This document shows positions 17,765-26,175 of a stretch of 64,000 nucleotides of DNA, piece after piece. Source of the DNA: Oleispira sp036960605 (lineage in GTDB: Bacteria; Pseudomonadota; Gammaproteobacteria; Pseudomonadales; Oceanobacteraceae); contig JBALXI010000006.1 of the NCBI GenBank assembly GCA_036960605.1, forward strand, positions 84,231 to 148,230, given 5' to 3'. Positions within the stretch are counted from its first letter, which is position 1, and the number at the start of each line of letters is the position of its first letter. The notes beneath the pieces are model-generated. The model searched no databases and had not been told where the DNA came from. It saw only the letters and a list, made by a program, of their open reading frames with translations. A program made the position numbers and the translations under genes.

Positions 17765-17915
17765 AGAGGTTGCAGCTCTAACTTATTAAGAGTGTATTAA
17801 CCATGATAGCGACATTGAGCCCAGAGTCATCCTTATTGTTAACGAAATAACGCGAGGTTAATGAGAAGTAAGGCTGGTTTGAGAGCAGCCTATCTTGACC
17901 CTGCTTATCTAGACG

Positions 17916-18238
17916 ATTAAAGTGCAAGCGTTCAATAAAATCACGGAAGAACACCAACCCGCAGGAGCGACTTCGGTTGAATACATCATCATGGCAGAAC
18001 TAGTACATGCAAAATTTCTAGCGTGGCGCCACCTCCATCTATTAGAAAGCCCATTCTTTGCCAAAGCCGATGTTGAGAGCGCGGTAAATATCCACAAATC
18101 TCGTGGCATGGCGCGCAATCGCGGTATCTCAAACTTCCAAGCCTGGCTCGATCGCACCAGTATGCCGTTAGGTGAATTAACTTATGAAGTGATGGACAGC
18201 TTAAAAAATGGCACCAGCTATTATGTGCACCGCCATAC
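17916..18238 (+). repeat. 323-bp duplicated module, copy 1
   Basis: The segment starting ATTAAAGTGCA at 17916 is repeated nearly identically at 23551-23873. Similarity begins abruptly 6 bp before the GTG of the 361-codon gene and ends after the codons for YYVH. Copy 1 is open throughout; copy 2 has two single-base indels. An in-frame TAG lies a few codons upstream in both copies, so the module looks like an internal or N-terminal piece of a larger gene that has been displaced and duplicated. Confidence 0.88.
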
Positions 18239-19007
18239 AGAAAAGCCTCGGCGACCTTTGCTGTATTGGAGCTCAAGCGATGAAAAAACAGATAGCTTCT
18301 TTGGTATCAACGGTGGATGGGAGGTGCACGAGTATGTCGCCCCCGCACTGCGAAACAAGCTGCGAATAATGCTGAAGCGGATAGATCCGCCTAAACCCGT
18401 CATCGTGCGTAAAATTCCCAATACGACTGCGGCACAAGCAAGCAATCAGCCGACCCAAGATGTCACCGAAAAACACATGTTTGTACTGGATGTAAAACAA
18501 GCCAGTGGCAGCACTCTGCCAGAACAAGCCAAAATCACCCTCGTAGGCTTTAATACCACCCAAGATACTCTACCAGTACAAGAGCAGAGCGACGTTATTC
18601 TCGATACAGAAAGCCGAATATTCCGCGCCAAGCCAGGTGATGTGTTTGAAGTCTTTGCCATACCAGATCGCATGAAGGTGATTAGAAAAGACCTAATCGA
18701 TAATAAGAACTTAAACGCCTCCATCGCCAACAACCTAATCACCGCCCTGCAAGAGACAAATACCTACAATCGCCCAGATGGAACCATTGTTCACGAGATG
18801 GAATACCTAATCACCAACCGATATTTAGATATCGAGCTATTGGATGAAGATGATATTCCAGAGGCCTTTGCCCAATATCAGGTATTCGATGCTCAAGATG
18901 AGTTATATGCCGAAGGTGAACTGGATGAGCAAGGTTGTGCTCGAGTTGAAGGGATTGATCAGGATGGTGCCAGAGTGCATTTTCCAGGATTTGATCAGTA
19001 TTTGTGA
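17922..19007 (+). CDS. Effector-like protein with duplicated N-module and C-terminal beta domain
   Basis: I do not recognise this 361-residue protein as a named family. Residues 1-105 are the duplicated module, helical and rich in aromatic residues (AELVHAKFLAWRHLHLLESP, ISNFQAWLDRTSMPLGELTY). Residues 170-300 are a mixed region with HMFVLDVKQASGS. Residues 305-361 (LDIELLDEDDIPEAFAQYQV, LDEQGCARVEGIDQDGARVH) resemble the beta-sandwich 'element with sequence GxxRVxG...FP' seen at the ends of type VI secretion tip and effector proteins. The start is GTG without a visible ribosome site and with a TAG just upstream, so it may be a displaced 3' fragment. A pair of hairpins follows the stop. Confidence 0.6.
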   Translation: MQAFNKITEEHQPAGATSVEYIIMAELVHAKFLAWRHLHLLESPFFAKADVESAVNIHKSRGMARNRGISNFQAWLDRTSMPLGELTYEVMDSLKNGTSYYVHRHTEKPRRPLLYWSSSDEKTDSFFGINGGWEVHEYVAPALRNKLRIMLKRIDPPKPVIVRKIPNTTAAQASNQPTQDVTEKHMFVLDVKQASGSTLPEQAKITLVGFNTTQDTLPVQEQSDVILDTESRIFRAKPGDVFEVFAIPDRMKVIRKDLIDNKNLNASIANNLITALQETNTYNRPDGTIVHEMEYLITNRYLDIELLDEDDIPEAFAQYQVFDAQDELYAEGELDEQGCARVEGIDQDGARVHFPGFDQYL

Positions 19008-19008
19008 G

Positions 19009-19034
19009 TTAACGTCGAAAAATAAAGACGTTAA
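19009..19034. terminator. Hairpin after the 361-codon gene
   Basis: TTAACGTC (19009-19016) and GACGTTAA (19027-19034) form a perfect 8-bp stem with a 10-base loop directly after the TGA. No T-run follows. It may work together with the stronger hairpin 28 bp downstream. Confidence 0.4.
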
Positions 19035-19061
19035 TAGTGTGATTAGATGATGCCCTAGATA

Positions 19062-19102
19062 GGAACAAAAAATACGCGATCAGTATAAGTATTTTTTGTT
19101 CC
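19062..19102. terminator. Bidirectional intrinsic terminator
   Basis: A perfect 14-bp inverted repeat (GGAACAAAAAATAC and its complement, 19062-19075/19089-19102) surrounds a 13-base loop. The A and T runs within the arms suit termination in both directions, between the plus-strand 361-codon gene and the minus-strand effector operon. Confidence 0.7.
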
Positions 19103-19138
19103 CTTAATTCTTTGTATTGATTGTAATAAACCTAGGAA

Positions 19139-19300
19139 TCACATCGAAAATAGAAAATCCTTATTTTTTTTGATGATGAACTTATATTGCTGACTTTTAT
19201 TTAAATTTACTTTAGTTCCCTTTACTGCTTGTATCTCACTTATATTTTCTTTCGACCAGTTCGTTGTATCTGGAGGGTTTTTCTTATTTGAATCGTTCAT
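19139..19300 (-). CDS. Small hypothetical protein (53 residues), third gene of effector operon
   Basis: An ATG at 19300, preceded by AAAGGA at a good distance, opens a 53-codon frame ending in TGA at 19139. The protein (MNDSNKKNPPDTTNWSKENI... ending KNKDFLFSM) is polar and lysine/asparagine rich, without a signal peptide or membrane helix. It begins 16 bp after the stop of the 355-codon gene and lies before the bidirectional terminator, so it appears to be the last gene of the operon. It may be a small accessory or the remnant of a longer gene. No family recognised. Confidence 0.5.
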   Translation of the reverse strand: MNDSNKKNPPDTTNWSKENISEIQAVKGTKVNLNKSQQYKFIIKKNKDFLFSM

Positions 19301-19316
19301 GAAATATATCCTTTTG

Positions 19317-20384
19317 TTAGTAATCCTGACTGTTTTCAGAAGAAATCTTTTTTAGTTCGAAAGAACCAGATAGGTATTCTCCTTTTATGACTATTTCAGT
19401 TAATCCTTTTACGAAGGTCATGCTGTCTATAGTGTTTGTTTTTGAATCATCAATTTTTACTATGATATATTCACCCTTTTTTAATATACTCCCCATCGAG
19501 ATGTACTTATCATCGTTGAAAATTGAAAATCTTATTTGATTGTTTTGTGTATATACATACATTTTAAAATCATTAGGGATCAGAGTGTATGATCCAATGA
19601 TATCGACTGGTTTTGTATTTTTATCTGTTTCTAGTTGATAGGTATAGGACTCAAGTATTGCCCGAAGGGCATCTTTAGGTATGTTTGTATCTTTGTGCGA
19701 TAGCTCTGGTCGCGAAGAATTGTTTTTTGCAGTAGTTTCGTAAACTTGCCCTGTTGTATAGTGCCAGTAGTATGTTTTGTATCCCCCTTTAATATCCACC
19801 GTATATTTTATTAATGAAGGCTTAATTATTGCTTGTATCGGGGTGTTGTTGGCTATAATTAATTTTGTAGAGTAGTTGGCCTCATTGGTATCTAGTATCA
19901 GGTATTTTGATTTATCTTTCGTATTAAAATAAATTCCGCAGCGAGTATAGTTAGTCCTCCCCCCCGTACACTCTGATACCGTTAGGAGTTTTCTTTTCGT
20001 AATCATGTCTTCCAACTTCTTTAGATATATCTTGTTGTCTCGACCGTCCTCGAAGTAAGTGCCATTTTCATCATTGTAAAACTCTGGATCGTATAAGGAG
20101 GAAAATCCATCTTCAATTGATATTTTATATGGGATGTAATATAAAAATGGTTTTTCAGTAGTTCTACTTTTTTTACCGCTATTTATTTCTACTATAGTCG
20201 CCCATTTATTGTCTTTACTCATACCATAAATCTCATATAAAATAATAGAATATTCGTTTTCATTTTTTATGAATATTGTTTCAGCGTGGCCTTTTTGATT
20301 TAAAATTATGTTGCCATCTTTTTCTATTATTTGAGCATTCCCATACAATGGAAGCAGTATTAATAGTAATATTATATATTTCAT
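19317..20384 (-). CDS. Exported hypothetical protein, candidate immunity protein
   Basis: The 355-residue protein starts with a signal peptide (MKYIILLLILLPLYGNAQ), so it is expected in the periplasm. The rest is AT-rich-coded, beta-leaning and shows no family I recognise; three or four cysteines are spread through it. Its ATG overlaps the stop of the 969-residue peptidoglycan-hydrolase gene by 4 bp (ATGA), which indicates tight translational coupling. A periplasmic partner coupled to a cell-wall hydrolase is the typical layout of an antibacterial effector and its immunity protein. That role is inferred from position and export only; it could also be an accessory or adaptor protein. Confidence 0.65.
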   Translation of the reverse strand: MKYIILLLILLPLYGNAQIIEKDGNIILNQKGHAETIFIKNENEYSIILYEIYGMSKDNKWATIVEINSGKKSRTTEKPFLYYIPYKISIEDGFSSLYDPEFYNDENGTYFEDGRDNKIYLKKLEDMITKRKLLTVSECTGGRTNYTRCGIYFNTKDKSKYLILDTNEANYSTKLIIANNTPIQAIIKPSLIKYTVDIKGGYKTYYWHYTTGQVYETTAKNNSSRPELSHKDTNIPKDALRAILESYTYQLETDKNTKPVDIIGSYTLIPNDFKMYVYTQNNQIRFSIFNDDKYISMGSILKKGEYIIVKIDDSKTNTIDSMTFVKGLTEIVIKGEYLSGSFELKKISSENSQDY

Positions 20385-23290
20385 TTTTGCGAAACTCTCT
20401 TCATAATTAACTCTACGTATTCAGTAATTTCTTTAAACTTTCCAGCTCTGTCGAGACTCGAAGGCATGGCTTTCCATAAAACAGAACTCTCTTTAGGTAA
20501 GGTGATCATATCTTCCCAGGTAGGGTTTTTAATTTTTAATTCATACGCGATTTTTAGGCAATTTCTCATCCTGCCTTGACCTGCATTGTAACCAGCCATA
20601 TAAAACTTATACTTTTCTTCTAAAGAAATATTAGGGTTATATAATTTGAAGCGTTTATCTATATAGTCGATTGTTACCTTTAATACTGCCAATCCTCCAA
20701 ATATTGACTTTCTGGGGTCGAATCTTTCATCACCTTCCATATCGTAATAATAGTCTCCAGTACTTTTATTTTTTTTACTGGTTCCAACAGAAGATTCAGC
20801 TTCTTTTTTCCATTCGCTAAAGCCAACCTGTGTTAACCCGGCATACCCAGAGTTATTGTGAGCTTTAGGTTTGAAATCACTTTCTTGCGATATTAATGAT
20901 TTGAATACTAATAAATCAATATCCGGATACTTCTTACCTGCCTCTAATAAATACTCATTGTACAAGTTCTGATCGCCCATATTGCGATCAAAGCCTTTTT
21001 TCCAATTAGTACCTACATCTACATTTCTGGAAAATGTATTTTTTCCAATTAAAATCCCTAAAGGCATACTATTGATTTGTTCAATTAGGCTGAGTCCATT
21101 TAGCGAATGCACTATTGATGATTTAGGAAGGTCTGTTGTCGATTTGCTTGCTTCATCCCACCAAGACATTGCTTTAATCTGTTTCTTTGCCTCTTCTAGG
21201 GCTTTGTCATCGGCTAGTAATTCTTTTAGGTGGTTCCACTTACTGTATTGATCGTCATTTTGCCACTCAGAAGGATGATTCGCTATAACTCGGCCTAGGC
21301 GTTCAGCAATAATATCATTCTCAAGTGCTGCTTTCATTTCCTTGGGATTGATTTTGCCATTGTTATTCAGATCGATATCTTGAAGTAATTCGGAAAAAAA
21401 TGAACTGCATTCTTTTATATTAATTCTTGAGTCTGCACCGCCCTGACCTTTTTCTTTATTGATGCGGAAACCAGGCCAGTTAAGGGAAGACGTTAACGTC
21501 GTATCCTTTGCTTTTATCCAACCTTTGCGGATATCATTACGGTTTTCCCCCATCATGTGATAGATGAAGTGATAGATGCCGTTCTCATCAAATGGAAGCT
21601 CTGCTTTGTACCACCGCTGCCCCTCATCATCGATGCAAACCTCGCAATTAGACCGGTCTATATAGGCATCATCACTACTGCCATCTGCTTCAGACTCTTC
21701 AAAAGAATACAGTTTATAAAGTTCTGAATATTTTTCGGCGATAATATGACCTTTCAGAGCTTGATCCTTCCAAGGGCTATAAAGTTCATAGCCTTCAGAC
21801 TTTATCCAGTAGGTACCTACTTTTTCTGGAGGTAAATCGATTATTACCATTCGATAATCTGTGTTTGAATCGTCAGGTAATTTTTTCCCACTTTTGTCGC
21901 ACAAGTGAATAAGTATTGGGCGGTTATCAGATGTTAAAAAAGGCACCTCTTTTTTATATACATCTAAGTTTGCTTTGAATCCATCGTACTCTTGCTTGGA
22001 GTCATTAGAAAATCTCCCCAGATCAACTCGTTTCGCGACAAATCCTTGCTGAAGAACTGAAATCTTTTTGAAACCTTCTACTGAGCTATCATTTTCTAAT
22101 TGAATGAAGCTGAATTTTGAAACAGTAGCGTTATCAGCCTTCTCAACAGGAGCGTGAATTCGTTTATATAGTTTGGTGTCTTTTTTTACTTCTAGAATAG
22201 TATAATCAGATTCTTCAAGACTATCGTGAGGCTCAATAAAGCTAATAATGCTGTCATCACTAAAAATTTCGAAATGTAAGCAATTCAGCTGATTAAAGTT
22301 TTTACCGGGAAATCCTAATAATGATCCAGAAGATATAAGTTGATTAGGGCAAATTATTTTATCTAACAATGTTTCATCGATGTCATTTTCATCGAACTTC
22401 ACATTGTCTTGATAGTATATGTAATTTTCACTAGATTGAGCTTCACCGTCAACCTCAATGATTTTTGCCCATTGCGAATTTTGTGGAATTATTTTTACTT
22501 TTGTATTTTTTGGAATTACCCTGACAATGTTGGAATTGTCCTTATAATTATTAGCGCTTCGCTGACGAACGCCATTCAGTTCAGACAAGCGCTTGTCATC
22601 ATCTTCTATAGTAATCACGTGGTAACCATTATCTTCTTTTTTAACCTGATTTGTCCCCAAGAATGAATAACCTTGATAAGCCTGTCCTTTATGGTCTGTA
22701 AATATGACTTTTTGGTAATCAGAATTTCTTTTCTGGTTAAGAAGAAAACGTTCGTCTTTTTTCGTATCAATTGGAGAACTGTCTAATTGAATGATAGAGC
22801 CTTTGGGGACCGTAATAAGAACTTTTCCTGACTTATTATCTCGAATATTTAACCCTCTGGGCTTATCCTCATTTGTTGTGATTATAGCATCGTGAGGTTT
22901 CGTGGCTTCTACACGAATAAAATCGGGAATAGCTTGTTTTGAATTTTTTACATAAACAGATGCTGGTTGAAGGTGCATGTACAGCGAGTAATAGTTAAGC
23001 GTACGGTTTTTAACAGTTAAGGAGTGTTGAATTAGAGCAAAAGAATTAGAGTATTGATTCTGTTTGTTGTGGTCAGTAAAACGCAGCTCGGCCTCGTGGT
23101 AATCTTTTGCTAAGCGAAAAGCGATAAGTTTACCATCTGCGATAGCTTGCACTTCACCTTTCATATTGAAGTGCATACCTCCATGCCAATGGCGATTAGC
23201 ACCGATTAAATAGTGACCGCTATCTCCTTCAAGGTTGTTCTTGAATAATACTGCAGCAGTTTTGTTTTTTATGGGCATCAATACTGACAT
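20381..23290 (-). CDS. M23-like / EF-hand / lytic transglycosylase multidomain protein, candidate cell-wall effector
   Basis: The 969-residue protein has no signal peptide. Residues 30-110 and 315-350 look like a split M23 (LytM) fold: WHGGMHF (35-41), YMHLQPA (104-110) and NCLHFEIF (336-343), where the usual metal ligands HxxxD and HxH are altered to HxxxH and CxH. Inserted between them, residues 145-300 resemble SH3-like repeats (GLNIRDNKSGKV). Residues 640-651 are an exact EF-hand loop (D-x-N-x-N-G-x-I-N-x-x-E). Residues 775-965 form a lytic transglycosylase with SQESDFKPKA (Glu803), GYAGLTQ and AGYNAGQGRM. It probably cleaves peptidoglycan glycan strands. Lack of a signal and the coupled exported downstream gene fit a type VI-like secreted effector. 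AAAGGA precedes the ATG. Confidence 0.8.
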   Translation of the reverse strand: MSVLMPIKNKTAAVLFKNNLEGDSGHYLIGANRHWHGGMHFNMKGEVQAIADGKLIAFRLAKDYHEAELRFTDHNKQNQYSNSFALIQHSLTVKNRTLNYYSLYMHLQPASVYVKNSKQAIPDFIRVEATKPHDAIITTNEDKPRGLNIRDNKSGKVLITVPKGSIIQLDSSPIDTKKDERFLLNQKRNSDYQKVIFTDHKGQAYQGYSFLGTNQVKKEDNGYHVITIEDDDKRLSELNGVRQRSANNYKDNSNIVRVIPKNTKVKIIPQNSQWAKIIEVDGEAQSSENYIYYQDNVKFDENDIDETLLDKIICPNQLISSGSLLGFPGKNFNQLNCLHFEIFSDDSIISFIEPHDSLEESDYTILEVKKDTKLYKRIHAPVEKADNATVSKFSFIQLENDSSVEGFKKISVLQQGFVAKRVDLGRFSNDSKQEYDGFKANLDVYKKEVPFLTSDNRPILIHLCDKSGKKLPDDSNTDYRMVIIDLPPEKVGTYWIKSEGYELYSPWKDQALKGHIIAEKYSELYKLYSFEESEADGSSDDAYIDRSNCEVCIDDEGQRWYKAELPFDENGIYHFIYHMMGENRNDIRKGWIKAKDTTLTSSLNWPGFRINKEKGQGGADSRINIKECSSFFSELLQDIDLNNNGKINPKEMKAALENDIIAERLGRVIANHPSEWQNDDQYSKWNHLKELLADDKALEEAKKQIKAMSWWDEASKSTTDLPKSSIVHSLNGLSLIEQINSMPLGILIGKNTFSRNVDVGTNWKKGFDRNMGDQNLYNEYLLEAGKKYPDIDLLVFKSLISQESDFKPKAHNNSGYAGLTQVGFSEWKKEAESSVGTSKKNKSTGDYYYDMEGDERFDPRKSIFGGLAVLKVTIDYIDKRFKLYNPNISLEEKYKFYMAGYNAGQGRMRNCLKIAYELKIKNPTWEDMITLPKESSVLWKAMPSSLDRAGKFKEITEYVELIMKRVSQK

Positions 23291-23550
23291 CTAAATCCTT
23301 TTCTGACGTTAGTGCTAAATAATATACAAGCTATTTAATTCTATCGTAAAGTTTGGATGGCGTCACATGATCAAGTTACAAAGGTGGGGTAAAAAGATAC
23401 TTTTTATATTTGTGCTGTTTTAGTAAGGCTGTAATGTTGGGCGGGTAATATCTTTGGAGGTATCCCGTTAATAAAGCAGTTGGGGGTATTTATCTAAGAT
23501 GATGGATCGCCACATATTTCACTCGTTCCTTGACCTAGGCCACATCAATA
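23291..23550. promoter_or_regulatory. Upstream region of the effector operon
   Basis: This gap before the minus-strand operon and the decayed module copy holds no gene. It contains AT-rich stretches suitable for a promoter (around 23390-23420), but no box is clear enough to assign. AAGGATTTAG directly before the 969-codon gene is its ribosome site. Confidence 0.4.
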
Positions 23551-23931
23551 ATTAAAGTGCAGGCGTTCAACAAAATCACGGAAGAACACCAACCCCGCAG
23601 GAGCGACTTCGGTTGAATACATCATCATGGCAGAACTAGTACATGCAAAATTTCTAGCGTGGCGCCACCTCCATCTATTAGAAAGCCCATTCTTTGCCAA
23701 AGCCGATGTTGAGAGCGCGTAAATATCCACAAATCTCGTGGCATGGCGCGCAATCGCGGTATCTCAAAATTCCAAGCCTGGCTCGATCGCACCAGTATGC
23801 CGTTAGGTGAATTAACTTATGAAGTTATGGATAGCTTAAAAAATGGCACCAACTATTATGTGCACCTCCATAGATTACAGCCAGAGAAACGGCCAGTATT
23901 GGGATGGCCAGTGAGGCTATGCTATTGGTAG
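23551..23931 (+). pseudogene. Decayed copy 2 of the 323-bp module
   Basis: Bases 23551-23873 repeat the module at 17916-18238. Relative to copy 1 there is an extra C near 23595 (CAACCCCGC) and a missing G near 23718 (GAGCGCGTAA), so the reading frame is broken twice. After restoration the frame reads MARNRGISKFQAWLDRTSMP and runs on to a stop at 23931, while the next gene starts in another frame at 23904. Beyond the module, the residues KRPVLGW still resemble KPRRPLLYW of copy 1, so divergence has continued past the near-identical part. This is a remnant of the N-terminal part of a sister gene. Confidence 0.8.
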
Positions 23932-24782
23932 GGGCCTTTGCAACAACAGAGTTTGGGGCTGCATTTTTAGGACGCTTTGCTTTATTAGTATTTATATCTG
24001 GAATAGCCCCTTTTCTGATGATAGCGGGAGCAGTACTTGTGGTTGTGGGAATAGGGATCGGTGCTTATCAATATTACGAAATGAAAAATTACCTTGAGAC
24101 GCACCCGGTAGGATTTTATTTTTGGCAGGAGTTTGAAGAACTGCAAGATAGCGGTCAAGCATATTACGATAAAAAGTATATTAGGTCTGGTAGTCAAGAA
24201 GCAAAAGGGTATGAAGAGATTTTAGCATTTCAGAATAATTTTCATGAATATCTAGGGCAAGAACAACCTGGTTGGGGGCACTTATCATGGCGTGAGGCGG
24301 TCCCTTTATTTAATAAGTGGCGAAAGCGCAAGGCAAGTGATGAAAAGTTAATAGAATCGATTGCCCAGATGATAGAAGTGCCTCACGAGCATGCAGAAAC
24401 AAAGCAAACGAGTGTTAATATCATGGTAAAAGCCGAAGATGTGACGCATTTATTGTCCGCTGAAAGCTTTATTCGATTTTATAATTATATTGAAAGTATA
24501 ATTATAAGTGATTCAAAAATCGTGCCTGTCTTTAAATGCAGTAACAAACCCTACCATACCATTATGAGTGAGCTAGAAAATGGACGGTATGTGCCGCAAG
24601 GGGAAACCGATGAGGTTGTTGAGGTATTTAAACAGTTGGAAAGTCGAGGTTGTGCCGAGTTTGATAAAGATGATTGGCTGAGTTTTTTACCCAGAAGCAC
24701 AGAAATCACAAGTCTGTATACACATTGGGATCATCCGCACTTTAGATTACCCGCATCAGAGAAAGGTTTGATTACAATTTAG
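23904..24782 (+). CDS. Membrane-hairpin protein, possible C-terminal part of a sister effector
   Basis: The 292-residue product begins with two hydrophobic segments (MLLVGAFATTEFGAAFLG and FALLVFISGIAPFLMIAGAV with VLVVVGIGIGAYQYY, residues 5-60). A long soluble, acidic C-terminal domain follows that I do not recognise (GFYFWQEFEELQDSGQAYYD, GWGHLSWREAVPLFNKWRKR). No good ribosome site precedes the ATG. It follows the decayed module copy in a different frame, overlapping its end by 28 bp. The simplest reading is that it is the surviving 3' part of a gene whose 5' part was the module, giving a membrane-active effector or its remnant. It could also be an independently started gene. Low certainty on start. 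Confidence 0.5.
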   Translation: MASEAMLLVGAFATTEFGAAFLGRFALLVFISGIAPFLMIAGAVLVVVGIGIGAYQYYEMKNYLETHPVGFYFWQEFEELQDSGQAYYDKKYIRSGSQEAKGYEEILAFQNNFHEYLGQEQPGWGHLSWREAVPLFNKWRKRKASDEKLIESIAQMIEVPHEHAETKQTSVNIMVKAEDVTHLLSAESFIRFYNYIESIIISDSKIVPVFKCSNKPYHTIMSELENGRYVPQGETDEVVEVFKQLESRGCAEFDKDDWLSFLPRSTEITSLYTHWDHPHFRLPASEKGLITI

Positions 24783-24805
24783 CGGTGGCGGTGGCGGTGG
24801 CGGTG
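24782..24805. repeat. Tandem hexanucleotide (GCGGTG)4 at a stop codon
   Basis: Four exact copies of GCGGTG start at the last base of the TAG stop of the 292-codon gene. The array is GC-rich within an AT-rich neighbourhood and could expand or contract by slippage. It lies outside the coding region as now framed, and does not change the LRR gene 57 bp downstream. Confidence 0.85.
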
Positions 24806-24861
24806 AAGTGAGATGAGGAGTAAGTAAGGCATGAGTTTAATATTTAATAAGGTGTATTAAT

Positions 24862-26172
24862 ATGAGATTTTTAACCCGTTTATCATTGTTTTTTTTATCA
24901 TTGATAAGCTTTTCAGTAATAGCAGCGCCAATCAATAAAACCGATTTATCAGTTGTCGAAAAAATGTACAAGGACATTGGCTTATCGATAGCGGGCATTG
25001 ATACAACAAGGCGAGTTGACCATATTGATATTGAACTTAAAAAATCGGCGCTAGTTAATGTTTATCCTTATGATAAGAATAAACACAAATTACACTTCAA
25101 ATATTTTTTATTAAATGAAAGCGGTAGAATTGTTTATTTGAAAATCCCAAAGGGTGTTGATGGTAAGAAATTAACGAGTTTGTCTGGTGTTGAAAATCTT
25201 GAAGCATTAGAAATTTTAAAGATTCGTGATCATGAAATATCAAATTTAAAACCTTTGTCTAAGTTAAAAAATATAAGAGGGTTAGATTTATCAAGAAATA
25301 ATATAAAAAACGCCTCATCTCTTCGATATTTGTCAAGGCTAGAGTTTTTAAACTTAAATTATAACTCATTAGAAAGTACACGATTTTTTAGTGGACTGAA
25401 AAGTTTGAAGAGTTTGGAGTGTAAGCCTTGTAAAATCAGCTCTCTAAAAGGGATGGAGGTGATGCAGTATCTACAGTACATTCGCATAAATGCAGAAGAA
25501 ATAGTGTCTATTGAAGAAATTCGTAGTCTTGAGGGGTTGCGTAATATAACAATGAGTGTAGGAGATGTTACTGATTTTTCTCCTCTTGGTGAGAAATTGA
25601 AATTGGAGAGGTTACATATCAACGGTGGTGCAGGGAGCTTAAATTTCTTGAGTTCACTGGTTAATCTTGAAAAACTTTATCTCATAGGTAATAAGTTTAA
25701 TAGTATTCCAGATCTCTCGAAATTAAAGGAAATTAAAACGATAGAGCTTAGCAGGACGGCGATTAAAAAAATAACTGGCTTAGAAAATTTATCAAATCTT
25801 AAATACTTAACTTTAAATAATAATAAAAATATAACTAAAATTGAGGGGTTAGATGGTTTGATTAGCCTAAGAGATCTCAAGCTTAAAGGCTCTGCTATAA
25901 AGAAGATGGAAAACCTAAATCTCCCAAGATTAGAAAGCCTAGATCTTTCTAAAACGGAAATTACGAAAATGGAAAATATGGGCGAAATGCCAGAACTGTA
26001 TGATCTTGCGATACATGATACAAAAATTAAGAAGATTGAAGGTTATTTGGATGCGCCTAAGCTAACCGATGTGGGGATTGAGTATTCAGGTGAGTTCTAT
26101 GAAAATAACAAAGAGGCAATAGATTTTTTAGATAAGCGGAAAAAAGACACTTACAGCTTCTTGTTGGATTAA
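24862..26172 (+). CDS. Exported leucine-rich-repeat protein
   Basis: The 436-residue protein has a signal peptide (FLTRLSLFFLSLISFSVIAA) and then an N-terminal cap of about 75 residues. About twelve leucine-rich repeats follow, of the 22-residue internalin/SDS22-like type (for example NIRGLDLSRNNIKNASSLRY, LSNLKYLTLNNNKNITKIEG, LPRLESLDLSKTEITKMENM). It should be periplasmic or surface-exposed and mediate protein binding. The gene is markedly AT-rich. It follows the 292-codon membrane protein on the same strand, and a small membrane protein gene starts 3 bp after its stop. A role as immunity or adhesion protein for the island is only inferred from position. Confidence 0.8.
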   Translation: MRFLTRLSLFFLSLISFSVIAAPINKTDLSVVEKMYKDIGLSIAGIDTTRRVDHIDIELKKSALVNVYPYDKNKHKLHFKYFLLNESGRIVYLKIPKGVDGKKLTSLSGVENLEALEILKIRDHEISNLKPLSKLKNIRGLDLSRNNIKNASSLRYLSRLEFLNLNYNSLESTRFFSGLKSLKSLECKPCKISSLKGMEVMQYLQYIRINAEEIVSIEEIRSLEGLRNITMSVGDVTDFSPLGEKLKLERLHINGGAGSLNFLSSLVNLEKLYLIGNKFNSIPDLSKLKEIKTIELSRTAIKKITGLENLSNLKYLTLNNNKNITKIEGLDGLISLRDLKLKGSAIKKMENLNLPRLESLDLSKTEITKMENMGEMPELYDLAIHDTKIKKIEGYLDAPKLTDVGIEYSGEFYENNKEAIDFLDKRKKDTYSFLLD

Positions 26173-26175
26173 AAC

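Noticed and set aside
17909..18157. Minus-strand ORFs over the duplicated module (also 23545-23730)
   Set aside because: Shadows of the plus-strand frame; the plus strand carries the coherent protein and the conserved module.
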